This document shows positions 20,817 through 30,258 of a stretch of 64,000 nucleotides of DNA, piece by piece. This DNA comes from Lentisphaerota bacterium (GTDB lineage: Bacteria; Verrucomicrobiota; Lentisphaeria; Victivallales; Victivallaceae). Within the stretch, counting starts at the first letter, position 1. Every line of letters starts with the position of its first letter. A program made the position numbers and the translations under genes. Under the pieces are notes generated by a model that worked only from the letters and a program-made list of their open reading frames with translations, had not been told where the DNA came from and did no database searches. The stretch lies in the NCBI GenBank assembly GCA_015061815.1, contig SUVW01000010.1, forward strand, positions 1-64,000. The letters run 5' to 3'.

Positions 20817-21653
20817 ATGAATAAAGCAACCAAAACTATTATTATCCCTCCGGGAAGTTCAGAAAGATTCGTTGATTTGAGTACTTTCGGCGGCGGGGAA
20901 TACTTCGGCCGGAATATTTTTATGACCGCTATCTGCTCTTATCCGTCAGGTTACCGGATCGTATATCCGTGTTCCTCCCGGCACATGGTGGTATTCTGTT
21001 ATGAGGGTGAGTTTTGCTGGCAGTGTGATCAGGAACGCGGCACTCTTACTGCCGGCAGTGTCCTTATCCATCCGGCCGGAAGATATCAGGAAATATCCTC
21101 TTCCTGTGCGTGCAAAAGCATATTTTTTCTGCTGACTCCCTCTCCGGCGTGGGGTTCACCGGAATTATCCTGCTCCCCGGCGGCGGACAGCGAATTGATC
21201 CGCCAGCTCATGCTCAAGGCCGAAAAGTTATCCATCAGCAGTGACAACAGCGGGAAAAATGCCGTAGGGAAACTGCTTTTCTTACTGTTGAAAAGTGTGA
21301 TCCACTCTCCGGGAAGTGATCCTCATCCGATGCAAATGCTGCACTCCCGGATGCTGCTGCAGCCGCAAAAAGCGTGGAATATAGAAAGTATGGCAAAATT
21401 CTGCGGCGTTTCAGTACCGCATTTTTTTCTGCTGTGGGAGCGCAGTTATCACATTTCACCATATCAGATGCTTATCGATATCCGGCTGGAACAGGCTAAA
21501 GAACTGCTAGCCCAAACCGCATATCCGGTCAAGAATATCGCCACTTTATGCGGGTATGAGCACCCATTTTCTCTGACCAGAGCTTTCCGGAAAAAGTATG
21601 GCGTTACCCCGGAAAAATACCGTAATTCAGTTGTAAAAAAATGTAAAAGTTAA
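20817..21653 (+). CDS. AraC family transcriptional regulator
   Basis: 278-residue regulator. The first ~150 residues form a cupin-like sensor region (HMVVFCYEGEFCWQCDQE, GSVLIHPAGRYQEI). The C-terminal ~95 residues are an AraC DNA-binding domain with two helix-turn-helix units: ESMAKFCGVSVPHFFLLWER and VKNIATLCGYEHPFSLTRAFRKKYGVTPEKYR. It is divergent from abfA, so it most likely controls the GH51/glycyl-radical operon in response to arabinose or an arabinoside. That function is inferred from position. Confidence 0.92.
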   Translation: MNKATKTIIIPPGSSERFVDLSTFGGGEYFGRNIFMTAICSYPSGYRIVYPCSSRHMVVFCYEGEFCWQCDQERGTLTAGSVLIHPAGRYQEISSSCACKSIFFLLTPSPAWGSPELSCSPAADSELIRQLMLKAEKLSISSDNSGKNAVGKLLFLLLKSVIHSPGSDPHPMQMLHSRMLLQPQKAWNIESMAKFCGVSVPHFFLLWERSYHISPYQMLIDIRLEQAKELLAQTAYPVKNIATLCGYEHPFSLTRAFRKKYGVTPEKYRNSVVKKCKS

Positions 21654-21674
21654 AAAAATGTAGAATTTTTTTAG

Positions 21675-21690
21675 ATTTGCATTTGCAAAT
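21675..21690. promoter_or_regulatory. palindrome overlapping the rubrerythrin promoter
   Basis: ATTTGCA, TT, TGCAAAT is a perfect 7-2-7 inverted repeat. It overlaps the -35 box at 21683-21688, the position expected of a repressor operator. Confidence 0.45.
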
Positions 21691-21711
21691 TCATCCAAGT
21701 GGAGTTATTTT
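21683..21711 (+). promoter_or_regulatory. promoter of the rubrerythrin gene
   Basis: TTGCAA 21683-21688, 17-bp spacer, TATTTT 21706-21711, overlapping the palindrome at 21675-21690. Confidence 0.5.
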
Positions 21712-21784
21712 ATTACCGTGCCGGGGAAAGATGAGTTTTCCGGCGGGATAAAAGATCAAACAAAAGTGAGAAAGGATAAGGATC

Positions 21785-22321
21785 ATGAAATTTGTATGCA
21801 GTGTTTGCGGTTATGTCCATGAAGGTGATGAAGCTCCGGCCAACTGCCCCCAGTGCAAAGCTCCGGCAGCGAAATTCAAGGCGGTTGCCGGTGAGCAGAG
21901 CTATGCCTGTGAGCACGTGGTTGCCTCTACTGAAGGCATCGACCCGGAAGTTGTTGCCGGTCTGAAGATGAATTTTGAGGGTGAGTGCTGCGAAGTAGGC
22001 ATGTATCTGGCGATGAGCCGTCAGGCTGAACGTGAAGGCTATCCGGAGATCGCGGAAGCTTACAAACGTTACGCGTTTGAGGAAGCTGAACACGCTGCCA
22101 AATTTGCCGAATTGCTCGGTGAAGTGCTGACTTCCAGCACCAAAAAGAACCTGGAAATGCGCGCTCAAGCCGAGTGCGGAGCATGCTCCGGCAAATTCGA
22201 TCTGGCCAAACGCGCCAAAGAACTGGGCTATGATGCGATCCATGACACGGTTCACGAAATGGCCAAAGACGAAGCACGTCACGGCAAAGGATTTGAAGGT
22301 TTGCTCAAACGCTACTTCTGA
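21785..22321 (+). CDS. reverse-type rubrerythrin
   Basis: 178-residue rubrerythrin with the rubredoxin domain at the N-terminus ([20 protein letters not shown], two CxxC pairs), opposite to classical rubrerythrin. The diiron four-helix domain follows, with ligand-bearing helices [28 protein letters not shown] and [17 protein letters not shown]. Such proteins act as peroxide reductases in strict anaerobes. AGAAAGGA precedes the ATG. It is monocistronic with its own promoter, a possible operator and a strong terminator. No rubredoxin reductase is adjacent, but an FAD reductase of suitable type lies at 50346-51311. Confidence 0.93.
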   Translation: MKFVCSVCGYVHEGDEAPANCPQCKAPAAKFKAVAGEQSYACEHVVASTEGIDPEVVAGLKMNFEGECCEVGMYLAMSRQAEREGYPEIAEAYKRYAFEEAEHAAKFAELLGEVLTSSTKKNLEMRAQAECGACSGKFDLAKRAKELGYDAIHDTVHEMAKDEARHGKGFEGLLKRYF

Positions 22322-22339
22322 AAAATACATTGAAAACGG

Positions 22340-22382
22340 AACTGCTGCCGAATCTCAAAAAGGTTGGGCAGCAGTTTTTTTG
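22340..22382 (+). terminator. intrinsic terminator of the rubrerythrin gene
   Basis: AACTGCTGCC at 22340-22349 pairs with 22367-22376, followed by a run of T residues. Confidence 0.9.
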
Positions 22383-22545
22383 TGCCCGGATTGCCCCGGC
22401 GCAGTGGAACAAAGACGGATGGATGCAGTGCGAGGTAAGGTCGAAGTCAAAGGCGGATGAGCAGGATCCTCCTTCGTCGGAGGCTCCGGAGGACAAGGTG
22501 CAGTCAAACCTGCCCGACTGAACCGGTATCCGACGTTTTGACAAG
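22381..22545 (-). repeat. repeat family B, copy B1
   Basis: Two blocks match the 41.9-42.1 kb mosaic: GATGCAG ... AAGGTCGAAGTCAAA (about 22422-22451), and from GTGCAGTCAAACCTGC to ACGTTTTGACAAGA (about 22498-22546). On the minus strand its end (TGCATCCATCCGTCTT, then GTTCCACTGCGCCG) matches the left part of the promoter repeat at 52980. The promoter module itself is missing. Short reading frames here are repeat-derived, not genes. Confidence 0.75.
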
Positions 22546-22552
22546 AATATTT

Positions 22553-22702
22553 TATAATATTAAAACTACCTTATCTCAAGGCATGAGTAAGGCGAAGCCG
22601 ACGGAATGCCGCAGAGGGAGGCCTCCGGAAAATCGACTGTAACCGCCGGGGCGGAAGCCCGGGCGGCGAGGCGGCTCTCCCGCCGCCGCAGGGAGATTTT
22701 TT
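22553..22702 (+). ncRNA. candidate structured small RNA between repeat B1 and dnaE
   Basis: A perfect TATAAT (22553-22558) is followed by about 140 nt of highly structured sequence. This includes GGCAT ... ATGCC enclosing GGC-GAA-GCC, GGAGGCCTCC, and CCGCC ... GGCGG stems. It ends in TCTCCC, a 9-nt loop, GGGAGA and six T residues (22676-22702). No convincing -35 box and no coding frame were seen. It was compared with cobalamin riboswitch, SRP RNA and RNase P signatures without a match. The terminator may instead simply mark the end of the repeat. Confidence 0.35.
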
Positions 22703-22727
22703 GGAGAAGTCCGCGATGCAACACCGG

Positions 22728-25700
22728 TTATTTTTTGTCACGGGAAGAAGAGTAATATATAACAGGCGGGGCGATCTCTTTTACTTTTATCCGGTAATTT
22801 TTCGCTCCCAACAACTTTTCACACTGCTTGAGGAATTCGATATCCACCGCCACCGTCCCGATTCCCGACTCCACAAAAACCGTTTCCCGGTCATTGACGA
22901 TACAAAGCACCACTCTTGCTCCTTTGGGAACGACCCGTTCCCGGCAGAGAGAAGAGAGTTTTTCCAGGGTATCCGGCTGCAAATCTTTTTCATAGATATG
23001 CAGATATATCTCTTCGGTATAAAGTTCGGGAGCCTGATCGAGCATGTAGAGTTTTTCTACCGCCAGCCGGGGACGCTCTCCCTCATCATTGCGCCGGGCG
23101 GTAACTTCAAGAATGACCTCATCCCCGACATTCAGAGAAATGCCGCGTTCTTTCAAAGAGTTGAGAGTGCGTTCATAAAGCATTATTTCGCAACTGCTTT
23201 CCAAATCTTCCAGCAGCATTATGCCAAATGGTTTCTGGGTTTTCTTGCTGATTTTATTGACAAAACTGCTGACCATACCCGCCAGACGCAAAGAGGTGGA
23301 TTCGGAGTGATTTTCTTTCATCTCGGCATTAAGGGTATCGATTTTCAGCAGCGGGGTACCGTAAGATTTGAGCAGCATGCTTTTTGTCTGCAGCGGATGT
23401 CCTGAAACATAAAATCCCAACAGTTCTTTTTCGCTTTTCAACAGATCCAGCCAGTCGAATTCCGGAATATCCGGGATCGGAACTCCGGTACTCATACTGT
23501 CATCGCTGTCTCCGCCCAGCAGATCAAAGAGCGACCCCTGACCGCTGGCTTTATCCCGGGCCTGCTGAATGGCAAAAGCCATCATCGGTTCGGCGACAGC
23601 CAGAATCTGTGACCGGCGCAATCCCAATGAATCAAATGCACCGGCCCGGGTGAGAAATTCCAGCATCCGGGAGTTGATATCACTGCCGCATCTTTCGCAG
23701 AAGTCAAGGAAACTGGTAAATGGTCCATCTGCCTGACGGCTGGCAATGATTTTGCTGGCGGCAGCTTCGCCGCAGCCTTTGATCGCGCCGAGTCCGAAGC
23801 GGATGCGCCCTTTATCCACAGAAAAGAGAATATTGCTGCTGTTGACATCCGGCGGCAAAATTTCGATCCCCATTTCCCGGCACTCATTGATGAAAAATGC
23901 CAGTTTTTCGGCGTTTTCGATTTCCCCGGTAAGCACAGCTGCCATGAATTCCACCGGATAATTGGCTTTGAGATAAGCGGTCTGATAGGAAACTACCCCG
24001 TAAGCTGCGGAGTGGGATTTATTGAAGCCGTATCCGGCAAAAATTTTGATTTTTTCCCAAATCTGATCGGCAAGTTCAGCGTCGATATCACTGGCTTGTT
24101 TGCAGCCGGCGATGAATTTTTCCCGCTGTTCGGCCATGACGTCGACCTTTTTCTTACCGATAGCGCGGCGCAGGATATCAGCACCGCCCAGACTGAATCC
24201 GGCCAGAGCCTGCACCACCTGCATGATCTGCTCCTGATAGACCATGATCCCGTAAGTTTCTTTGAGGATCGGTTCCATTTTCGGATGGTCATAAATGGTC
24301 TCTTCCTCATTCTTTTTCCGGGCGATATACTGGGGGATGAACTGCATCGGTCCGGGTCGGTACAACGCGACCAGAGCGATGATATGTTCGATAGTTTCCA
24401 CGCCGAGGTTGCGGCAGAGATCCTGCATGCCGCCGGATTCCAACTGGAACACGCCGACGGTATCGCCCCGCTGGAGCATGGCGTAAGTTGCCGGGTCATC
24501 CAGCGGCATTTTGGAAAGATTGATCTCCACACCGTGCTGTTCTTTTATCATATCCAGAGCGTTGCGGATGATGGTCAACGTGCGCAAACCGAGGAAGTCC
24601 ATTTTCAGCAGTCCGAGATTTTCGCACGGTTCTTTCGGGTATTGCACCACCATATCCCCGGTGGCACTGCGGGAAAGCGGCACCAGATTATCCAACTGCT
24701 GGTCGCCGATGATAACTCCGGCGGCATGGACTCCGGCCTGCCGGTTCAAACCCTCCAGGATCTGGGCGAATTCAAAAACTCTGGCCACATTGCTGTCTTT
24801 TTCGATCAATTCGGCGATCTCTTTTGACTGCATGATCGCTTTAGGGATGGTCATTTTCAGATCTTCCGGGATCATCTTGGTCAATTTATTACCCTCTTCA
24901 AAGGAGAAATCCAGTACCCGGGCGACATCTTTGACCACAGCTTTGGCTTTCAGCTGACCATAGGTACAAATCTGGGCAACGTTGTCAAAACCGTACTTCT
25001 GCCGTACATATTCGATGACCTCCGCGCGCCGTTTTTCACAAAAGTCGATATCAAAGTCCGGCGGGCTTACCCGTTCCGGATTGAGGAAACGCTCAAAAAG
25101 CAATTCGTAACGCAGCGGATCGATATCTGTGATCAACATCAGATAAGCAACTACACTTCCGGCTCCCGAACCGCGCCCCGGACCGACCGGGATACCATGT
25201 TCCTTGCCCCAGCGGATAAAGTCGGAAACCACCATGAAGTAACTGCAGAATCCGGTCTTTTCAATAACATCAAGTTCATAGTTGAGCCGGTCCATTATCT
25301 GCTTTTGCTTCCCGGTAAGAGTCATACCTTCAGTGAAAGTGAAGTCATAGCGCATCGGCAGATTGGCACAGCAGACATCAAAAAGAACTTTGCGGTCAGC
25401 TTCTTTGCCGTCCGGCATATAAAATACCGGGTAGTGGTTGGTTTTATAATCAAATTTGACCGGGTCAGCGGCGCAGCGGTCACAAATAAGTCTGGTATTG
25501 CTCAAAGCTTCAGGGACATCTTTGAAAAGTTCAGCCATCTCTTCCGGAGATTTGAAGTAAAATTCTCTGGTCGGGAAACGGAAGTGATTTTCGCTCATTT
25601 TACCGCCGGTCTGGATACAGAGCATGATCTCATGGGCATCGGCATCCTCTTTATGCATATAGTGGACGTCGTTGGTGGCAACCAGAGGGATATTCCGGCT

Positions 25701-26291
25701 GCGTGCAAGTTCGATCAGCCGGGGGTTGACCTCTTTTTCCTCGGGCATGTTGTGATCCATCAGCTCGATAAAGAAGTTTTCCGGCCCGAAAATTTCCAGA
25801 TAATCATCAAGTGACTTGTTTGCTCCGGCCATATCTCCGATGGAAAGTTTGCGGGGGATCTCTCCGGCGATACAGGCAGACAGGGCGATCAATCCCTCGT
25901 GGTACTGCGCCAGCAGCTGTTTATCGCAACGGGCTTTGTAATAAAATCCGCTGCGCCATGATTCGCTCATTATTTTGCAGAGGTTGTGGTAACCTTTCTG
26001 GTTTTCCGCCAGCAGAACAAGGTGAAAACCTTTGATAAAATCGACCGCCGGATTGGTATCCTGCCGGGTGGTGGGAGAAACATAGGCTTCAACCCCGATG
26101 ATCGGAGTCAAACCTTCGGCGGTGAGTTTTTTATGGAACTCCTCCGTACCCCCCATATAACCGTGATCGGTAATGGCGATCCCCGGCATTCCCATCTCTT
26201 TGGCCATCGGTATCAAACCGGCGGCTGTACATGCTCCATCGAGCATACTGTAATGGGTATGCAGATGCAAATGAACGAAATCAACAGCCAT
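22728..26291 (-). CDS. dnaE: DNA polymerase III alpha subunit
   Basis: 1187-residue replicative polymerase catalytic subunit of the DnaE1 type. The PHP domain begins VDFVHLHLHTHYSMLDGACT. The polymerase core contains GPGRGSGAGSVVAYL and the catalytic PDFDIDFC. The region from KSHSAAYGVVSYQTAYLKANYP is the thumb/finger signature of the family, followed by helix-hairpin-helix residues (FGLGAIKGCGEAA). The OB domain (LRLAGMVSSFVNKISKKTQKPFG) closes the protein. Full length. It lies 9 bp downstream of the UPF0210 gene on the same strand and is probably cotranscribed with it. Confidence 0.98.
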   Translation of the reverse strand: MAVDFVHLHLHTHYSMLDGACTAAGLIPMAKEMGMPGIAITDHGYMGGTEEFHKKLTAEGLTPIIGVEAYVSPTTRQDTNPAVDFIKGFHLVLLAENQKGYHNLCKIMSESWRSGFYYKARCDKQLLAQYHEGLIALSACIAGEIPRKLSIGDMAGANKSLDDYLEIFGPENFFIELMDHNMPEEKEVNPRLIELARSRNIPLVATNDVHYMHKEDADAHEIMLCIQTGGKMSENHFRFPTREFYFKSPEEMAELFKDVPEALSNTRLICDRCAADPVKFDYKTNHYPVFYMPDGKEADRKVLFDVCCANLPMRYDFTFTEGMTLTGKQKQIMDRLNYELDVIEKTGFCSYFMVVSDFIRWGKEHGIPVGPGRGSGAGSVVAYLMLITDIDPLRYELLFERFLNPERVSPPDFDIDFCEKRRAEVIEYVRQKYGFDNVAQICTYGQLKAKAVVKDVARVLDFSFEEGNKLTKMIPEDLKMTIPKAIMQSKEIAELIEKDSNVARVFEFAQILEGLNRQAGVHAAGVIIGDQQLDNLVPLSRSATGDMVVQYPKEPCENLGLLKMDFLGLRTLTIIRNALDMIKEQHGVEINLSKMPLDDPATYAMLQRGDTVGVFQLESGGMQDLCRNLGVETIEHIIALVALYRPGPMQFIPQYIARKKNEEETIYDHPKMEPILKETYGIMVYQEQIMQVVQALAGFSLGGADILRRAIGKKKVDVMAEQREKFIAGCKQASDIDAELADQIWEKIKIFAGYGFNKSHSAAYGVVSYQTAYLKANYPVEFMAAVLTGEIENAEKLAFFINECREMGIEILPPDVNSSNILFSVDKGRIRFGLGAIKGCGEAAASKIIASRQADGPFTSFLDFCERCGSDINSRMLEFLTRAGAFDSLGLRRSQILAVAEPMMAFAIQQARDKASGQGSLFDLLGGDSDDSMSTGVPIPDIPEFDWLDLLKSEKELLGFYVSGHPLQTKSMLLKSYGTPLLKIDTLNAEMKENHSESTSLRLAGMVSSFVNKISKKTQKPFGIMLLEDLESSCEIMLYERTLNSLKERGISLNVGDEVILEVTARRNDEGERPRLAVEKLYMLDQAPELYTEEIYLHIYEKDLQPDTLEKLSSLCRERVVPKGARVVLCIVNDRETVFVESGIGTVAVDIEFLKQCEKLLGAKNYRIKVKEIAPPVIYYSSSRDKK

Positions 26292-26300
26292 GAGTACTCC

Positions 26301-27656
26301 TTAATTTTTCAAACTTTGCAAAGGTGCAGGGATCCTGCCGCCGCGCTTTATCATCTTTGCCGGGGAATAACGGGACACCGGTATCACCGGAGCTTCACCG
26401 AGCAATCCGCCGAAACTTATCATGTCTCCGGCTTTACCGGCGGGGATGAGTCTGACGGCAGTTGTTTTGGTATTCACCACTCCGATAGCGATCTCATCGG
26501 CGATGATCCCGGATATAACTTCCGGCGGGGTATCCTCCGGAATGGCGATCATATCCAGCCCGACTGAACAGACTGCGGTCATCGCTTCCAGTTTTTCCAG
26601 TGAAAGTGCGCCGCACCGGGCGGCTTCGATCATTCCGGCATCTTCGGAAACCGGGATAAATGCTCCGGAAAGACCGCCGACGTGGCTGGAAGCCATCACT
26701 CCGCCCTTTTTCACAGCATCATTGAGCATGGCCAATGCGGCCGTAGTTCCCGGGCATCCGCACTTTTCCAACCCGACAGATTCCAGAATGTATGCCACCG
26801 AATCTCCGATCGCCGGAGTCGGAGCCAGAGAGAGATCGACGATGCCGAAAGGGACATTCAATCTTTCGCTGGCCAATTTTGCCACCAGCTGTCCGACCCG
26901 GGTGATCTTGAAAGCGGTCCGTTTGATCGTTTCGGCGATTTCGGTCAGATTGCATTCATCGCCTGCACGGCGGATGGCGGAAGCCACCACTCCCGGTCCG
27001 GAAACACCCACATTGATAACAGTTTCCGGTTCTCCCATGCCGTGAAAAGCCCCGGCCATAAAGGGGTTATCCTCCGGCACATTGGCGAAAACCACCAGTT
27101 TGGCACAGCCGATAGCCGAATCATTGCGGGTCAATTCGGCAGTTTCGCAAATAACTTTCCCCATCAACGCCACCGCATCCATATTGATCCCGGCCCTGGT
27201 GGAAGCGACATTTACGGACGAACAGAGCCTCCGGGTCGTGGCCAGAGCTTCAGGGATGGCGGAAATCAAGGTGCGTGCGCCGTTGGTGAAGCCTTTTTGC
27301 ACCAATGCACTGTAACCGCCGATAAAATTTATTCCCAATTCAGCGGCGGCCCGATCCAGAGTATGAGCGATATTCAACGCGCCATCCCGGGAAATATTGC
27401 CGCACATCAATGCTGCCGGAGTGACCGATACCCGTTTGTTGATAATGGGTATGCCATACTCTTTTTCGATATCGGCACCGGTTTGCACCAGATCACGGGC
27501 ATGATACATTATTTTGTCATAGATCCGGGAACATAAACGTTTCTCATCATCACTCTGACAATCGAAAAGCGAAATACCCATCGTGATGGTCCGGATATCC
27601 AGACACTCCTCCCGGATCATATTGATAGTTTCAAAAATATCATGATTTTTCAACAT
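26301..27656 (-). CDS. UPF0210 (DUF711, PFL-family) protein
   Basis: 451-residue member of UPF0210. [26 protein letters not shown] is the diagnostic N-terminus. Glycine-rich blocks [14 protein letters not shown] and [24 protein letters not shown] follow. The family shows distant glycyl-radical/PFL-like structure but lacks an established activity. It is preceded 12 bp upstream by the ACT-domain UPF0237 partner with which it is linked in many genomes, and GAGGAG lies before its ATG. Confidence 0.93.
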   Translation of the reverse strand: MLKNHDIFETINMIREECLDIRTITMGISLFDCQSDDEKRLCSRIYDKIMYHARDLVQTGADIEKEYGIPIINKRVSVTPAALMCGNISRDGALNIAHTLDRAAAELGINFIGGYSALVQKGFTNGARTLISAIPEALATTRRLCSSVNVASTRAGINMDAVALMGKVICETAELTRNDSAIGCAKLVVFANVPEDNPFMAGAFHGMGEPETVINVGVSGPGVVASAIRRAGDECNLTEIAETIKRTAFKITRVGQLVAKLASERLNVPFGIVDLSLAPTPAIGDSVAYILESVGLEKCGCPGTTAALAMLNDAVKKGGVMASSHVGGLSGAFIPVSEDAGMIEAARCGALSLEKLEAMTAVCSVGLDMIAIPEDTPPEVISGIIADEIAIGVVNTKTTAVRLIPAGKAGDMISFGGLLGEAPVIPVSRYSPAKMIKRGGRIPAPLQSLKN

Positions 27657-27668
27657 GCGGCCATCTCC

Positions 27669-27938
27669 TCAAATCCGGTGCATTGCATTGAAAATATCTT
27701 CGTGCATGGTGTGAATTTCCAGACGGTTCTGTTTTCCCAATTCGCTCATCCGGTCGACAAAAGCGGTGAACGGGGCATTGATCCGGTCGATCTCCACCAG
27801 CATTATCATGGAAAAGTACTCCTGCAGTACAGTCTGGGATATATCTACGATATTGACTTCATATTCGGCACAAACGGCACTGACTTTGGCGATGATGCCG
27901 ACGGCATCACAACCGGTAACACTGATAACAGCTTTCAT
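27669..27938 (-). CDS. ACT-domain protein, UPF0237
   Basis: 89-residue single ACT domain (MKAVISVTGCDAVGIIAKVSAVCAE, then VNIVDISQTVLQEYFSMIMLVEID). UPF0237 proteins are the usual partners of UPF0210 and are presumed small-ligand sensors. First gene of the run UPF0237, UPF0210, dnaE, with its own promoter overlapping the murC stop. Confidence 0.93.
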   Translation of the reverse strand: MKAVISVTGCDAVGIIAKVSAVCAEYEVNIVDISQTVLQEYFSMIMLVEIDRINAPFTAFVDRMSELGKQNRLEIHTMHEDIFNAMHRI

Positions 27939-27994
27939 CAGGAGGATTCCTCTCTTGCTTTTCTTTCATCTGACGGTTGACGGGACAATTGTTT

Positions 27995-28023
27995 AATATA
28001 TCTCCGGCGGGGAAATTTTACAA
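27995..28023 (-). promoter_or_regulatory. promoter of the UPF0237-UPF0210-dnaE run
   Basis: On the minus strand TTGTAA (28023-28018), 17-bp spacer, TATATT (28000-27995). The -35 box overlaps the stop codon of the murC-like gene. Confidence 0.6.
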
Positions 28024-29403
28024 GGTCAGATCGTGAGCAAAAATGCTCAATGAATTATCTCTTGCCCCCATGATCACAACGACATCTCCGGCAGCGGCCT
28101 CTTTCTGAATAAAAGTTTTAAGTTTTTCCCGGTCACTCAATTCCAGATAACACTCCGGGCGGGCACTGGCCTGCTGCCATGAATGACAGACATCACAGCT
28201 GTGTGGAGAAAAACTGGAGGTGCCTCCGGCATAGAATGGTTCCATAAGAATAAAGATATCATCTTTGCGGAGGAATGCTTCAAGCTTCTCAAAGAGAGCT
28301 TTTTCCATAAATCCGAATGGCTTGTATCCATGCGGCTGAAAGACTGCCAGCAGCCGCCCCCGGGCAGATTCCCGCATGCCGGACAGACAGGAAATGATCT
28401 TTTCCGGATTGTGGGCATAATCATCATAAACCATTGCTCCGGAAGGAGTTTTTCCGGCAAAATCATTACGCCGCCAAACCCCGCCGAAACGGGATAAGGC
28501 CCCGATGACACTGTTTTTCTCAAATCCCAGCATTTCGGCCAGTCCCAAAATGGCAAGCGCATTGAGGGCCACATGTCTGCCGATGGCGGGCAAGGTAAGC
28601 AGTGTGCCGTCGGCACAACGTGCCATCGGCGGTTCTCCGGGCAGATACTCCTGAAGGGTCAAAGCTTTTTCGCTGCCGTTTTCAGCGTCGAATATCCGGA
28701 TCTGCAGATGTTCCGGTATCCGGTCGGCCAGAGCATCGGCCACCTGCCGCGAAAGGATTGCACCGCGCCGGATATTTTTCAGGAACTCCCCGAAAACCCG
28801 CGCTAATTCATCCTGTTCATAATGATCGGTACCGATGTTGAGGATCACGGCATAATCCGCCCCGTAAGCCAGCAGACTTTTATCGCTTTCATCGGCTTCA
28901 AAGACCAGATATTTGCCCTTTCCGGCCCGGTAATTCCCGGCGTTGTCACTTCTCCGGTAACTTTTGGACAATGCTCCGGAGATCATTTCCGGATCAGCCC
29001 CCATATTATCCAGAGTTTCGGTCAGATGGGCGGTCACTGAACTTTTCCCGCAGCTTCCGGTCACAGCGATGGTTGTTTTGCCGGAATTTTCAAGCAGGAG
29101 CCGCAGAAATTCCGACCGGTGCATCCGGGGGATGTTTCCGGCGGCCAGCAAATCCGGATTATCCTCTTCGATGGCAGTGCTGTAAATCAGAGCATCCGGC
29201 AGTTCTCCTGAAGCAAAACGGGAACCATCCTGCGGAAAAATCTGCACTCCCTGTGCCCGCAAAGCCGATATCAGCGGGGCATTTTCCGGCTTATCCGCCC
29301 CCCGGTCACTGCCGCTGACCTGCCAGCCGCATTCGGCGGCCCCGGCGGCCAGGGCACTCATGCCGATACCGCCGACTCCGATAAAATGAAAACTTTTCAT
29401 CAA
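28018..29403 (-). CDS. murC: UDP-N-acetylmuramate-L-alanine ligase-like Mur ligase
   Basis: 461-residue Mur ligase. FHFIGVGGIGMSALA is the N-terminal Rossmann motif of MurC/Mpl. The ATP loop reads VTGSCGKSSVTAHL, where GSCGKSS replaces the common GTHGKTT. Central motif EADESDKSLL and C-terminal DDYAHNPEKI follow; MurC and Mpl usually have HH in the last one. The length fits MurC. Mpl (murein peptide ligase) remains possible because the gene is away from any division/cell-wall cluster. It is divergent from the PP2C gene. Confidence 0.85.
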   Translation of the reverse strand: MMKSFHFIGVGGIGMSALAAGAAECGWQVSGSDRGADKPENAPLISALRAQGVQIFPQDGSRFASGELPDALIYSTAIEEDNPDLLAAGNIPRMHRSEFLRLLLENSGKTTIAVTGSCGKSSVTAHLTETLDNMGADPEMISGALSKSYRRSDNAGNYRAGKGKYLVFEADESDKSLLAYGADYAVILNIGTDHYEQDELARVFGEFLKNIRRGAILSRQVADALADRIPEHLQIRIFDAENGSEKALTLQEYLPGEPPMARCADGTLLTLPAIGRHVALNALAILGLAEMLGFEKNSVIGALSRFGGVWRRNDFAGKTPSGAMVYDDYAHNPEKIISCLSGMRESARGRLLAVFQPHGYKPFGFMEKALFEKLEAFLRKDDIFILMEPFYAGGTSSFSPHSCDVCHSWQQASARPECYLELSDREKLKTFIQKEAAAGDVVVIMGARDNSLSIFAHDLTL

Positions 29404-29431
29404 TATTTATCTCCGGAAGTTAAAAAACCAT

Positions 29432-29460
29432 TTGCTTTTAAGCGTTTTTCATACTATACT
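29432..29460 (+). promoter_or_regulatory. promoter of the PP2C-oppF pair
   Basis: TTGCTT 29432-29437, 17-bp spacer, TATACT 29455-29460. The expected start is about 28 nt before the ATG. Confidence 0.65.
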
Positions 29461-29494
29461 AAACAAAAGACGATTTTTCAAGAGATTTTTTGCC

Positions 29495-30256
29495 ATGAAT
29501 ATCAATTTTGCCGGATTGGAGATCGCCGGGGAGAGCAATGCCGGACCTGTCCGTCACCATAATGAAGACAATTTTCTGATCTATGCTCCTCCTGGCGGCA
29601 GTGCTGTGCTGGCAGCGGTCGCCGACGGTATCGGCGGCCACAGCCGGGGAGAGGTGGCCAGTTACATCTGCTGCCGGGAATTGCTTGCTGCGGCCAGAGA
29701 GGTGGACAGCAGCCGGTGGGATGCCGGTTTTCTGCGTTCGGCACTGACTTATGCCAACGACCGGATATTTGACTTCAACTTCAATGGCCGCCGGGTAAAA
29801 CCGATGGGCTGTACGGTCGCGGCGGCAATATTTACGCTCCGGGAGGTCATCTGCGCCTATGCCGGTGACAGCCGCATATACGAATTTTACCGCACCGCCG
29901 GCCGTAAACCTCTGCGGCAGTTATCCGTTGACCACCGGCCGGAAGGATACGATGAGATGCGCAAAACCGGCCGTCTGCAGCACACAAGTTTTGTTTCCCG
30001 TTCACTGGGGACAGCCAAATATCTGAATCTGGATATGCAAACCGTCGCCCGGATGCCGGAAGCAAGATATATTTTGTGTTCCGACGGGCTGTACAACCGG
30101 CAGCCGGAACAGCTGCTTTCCGGGGTTCTCGGCGGTGATGATTTCTCCCCCCGTAAAGCGGTCAACCGGTTGATCCGGGGCGCACTGCTGGCCGGAGAAA
30201 AGGATAATATCACCATTATATGCGCCGCTTCAGCGGCATTGAAAAAGGAAATTTGA
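29495..30256 (+). CDS. PP2C-type serine/threonine protein phosphatase
   Basis: 253-residue phosphatase of the Stp1/PrpC kind. Metal-binding motifs are all present: HHNEDNF, VADGIGGHSRGE, YAGDSRIYEF, CSDGLYNR and the final EKDNITIIC. ATG 29495 is chosen because it lies just after the promoter and starts at the conserved domain; longer starts would precede the predicted transcript start. No partner Hanks-type kinase is nearby. The next gene begins 2 bp after its stop. Confidence 0.9.
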   Translation: MNINFAGLEIAGESNAGPVRHHNEDNFLIYAPPGGSAVLAAVADGIGGHSRGEVASYICCRELLAAAREVDSSRWDAGFLRSALTYANDRIFDFNFNGRRVKPMGCTVAAAIFTLREVICAYAGDSRIYEFYRTAGRKPLRQLSVDHRPEGYDEMRKTGRLQHTSFVSRSLGTAKYLNLDMQTVARMPEARYILCSDGLYNRQPEQLLSGVLGGDDFSPRKAVNRLIRGALLAGEKDNITIICAASAALKKEI

Positions 30257-30258
30257 TC

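Noticed and set aside
22305..22544. Minus-strand 79-codon frame after the rubrerythrin gene
   Set aside because: It spans the terminator and repeat B1; repeat-derived.
22565..22702. Cobalamin riboswitch, SRP RNA or RNase P RNA
   Set aside because: Compared by eye for their consensus cores; none is present. Kept only as an unassigned candidate RNA.
26682..27536. Plus-strand open frame opposite the UPF0210 gene
   Set aside because: Antisense to a recognised conserved family; no own motifs.
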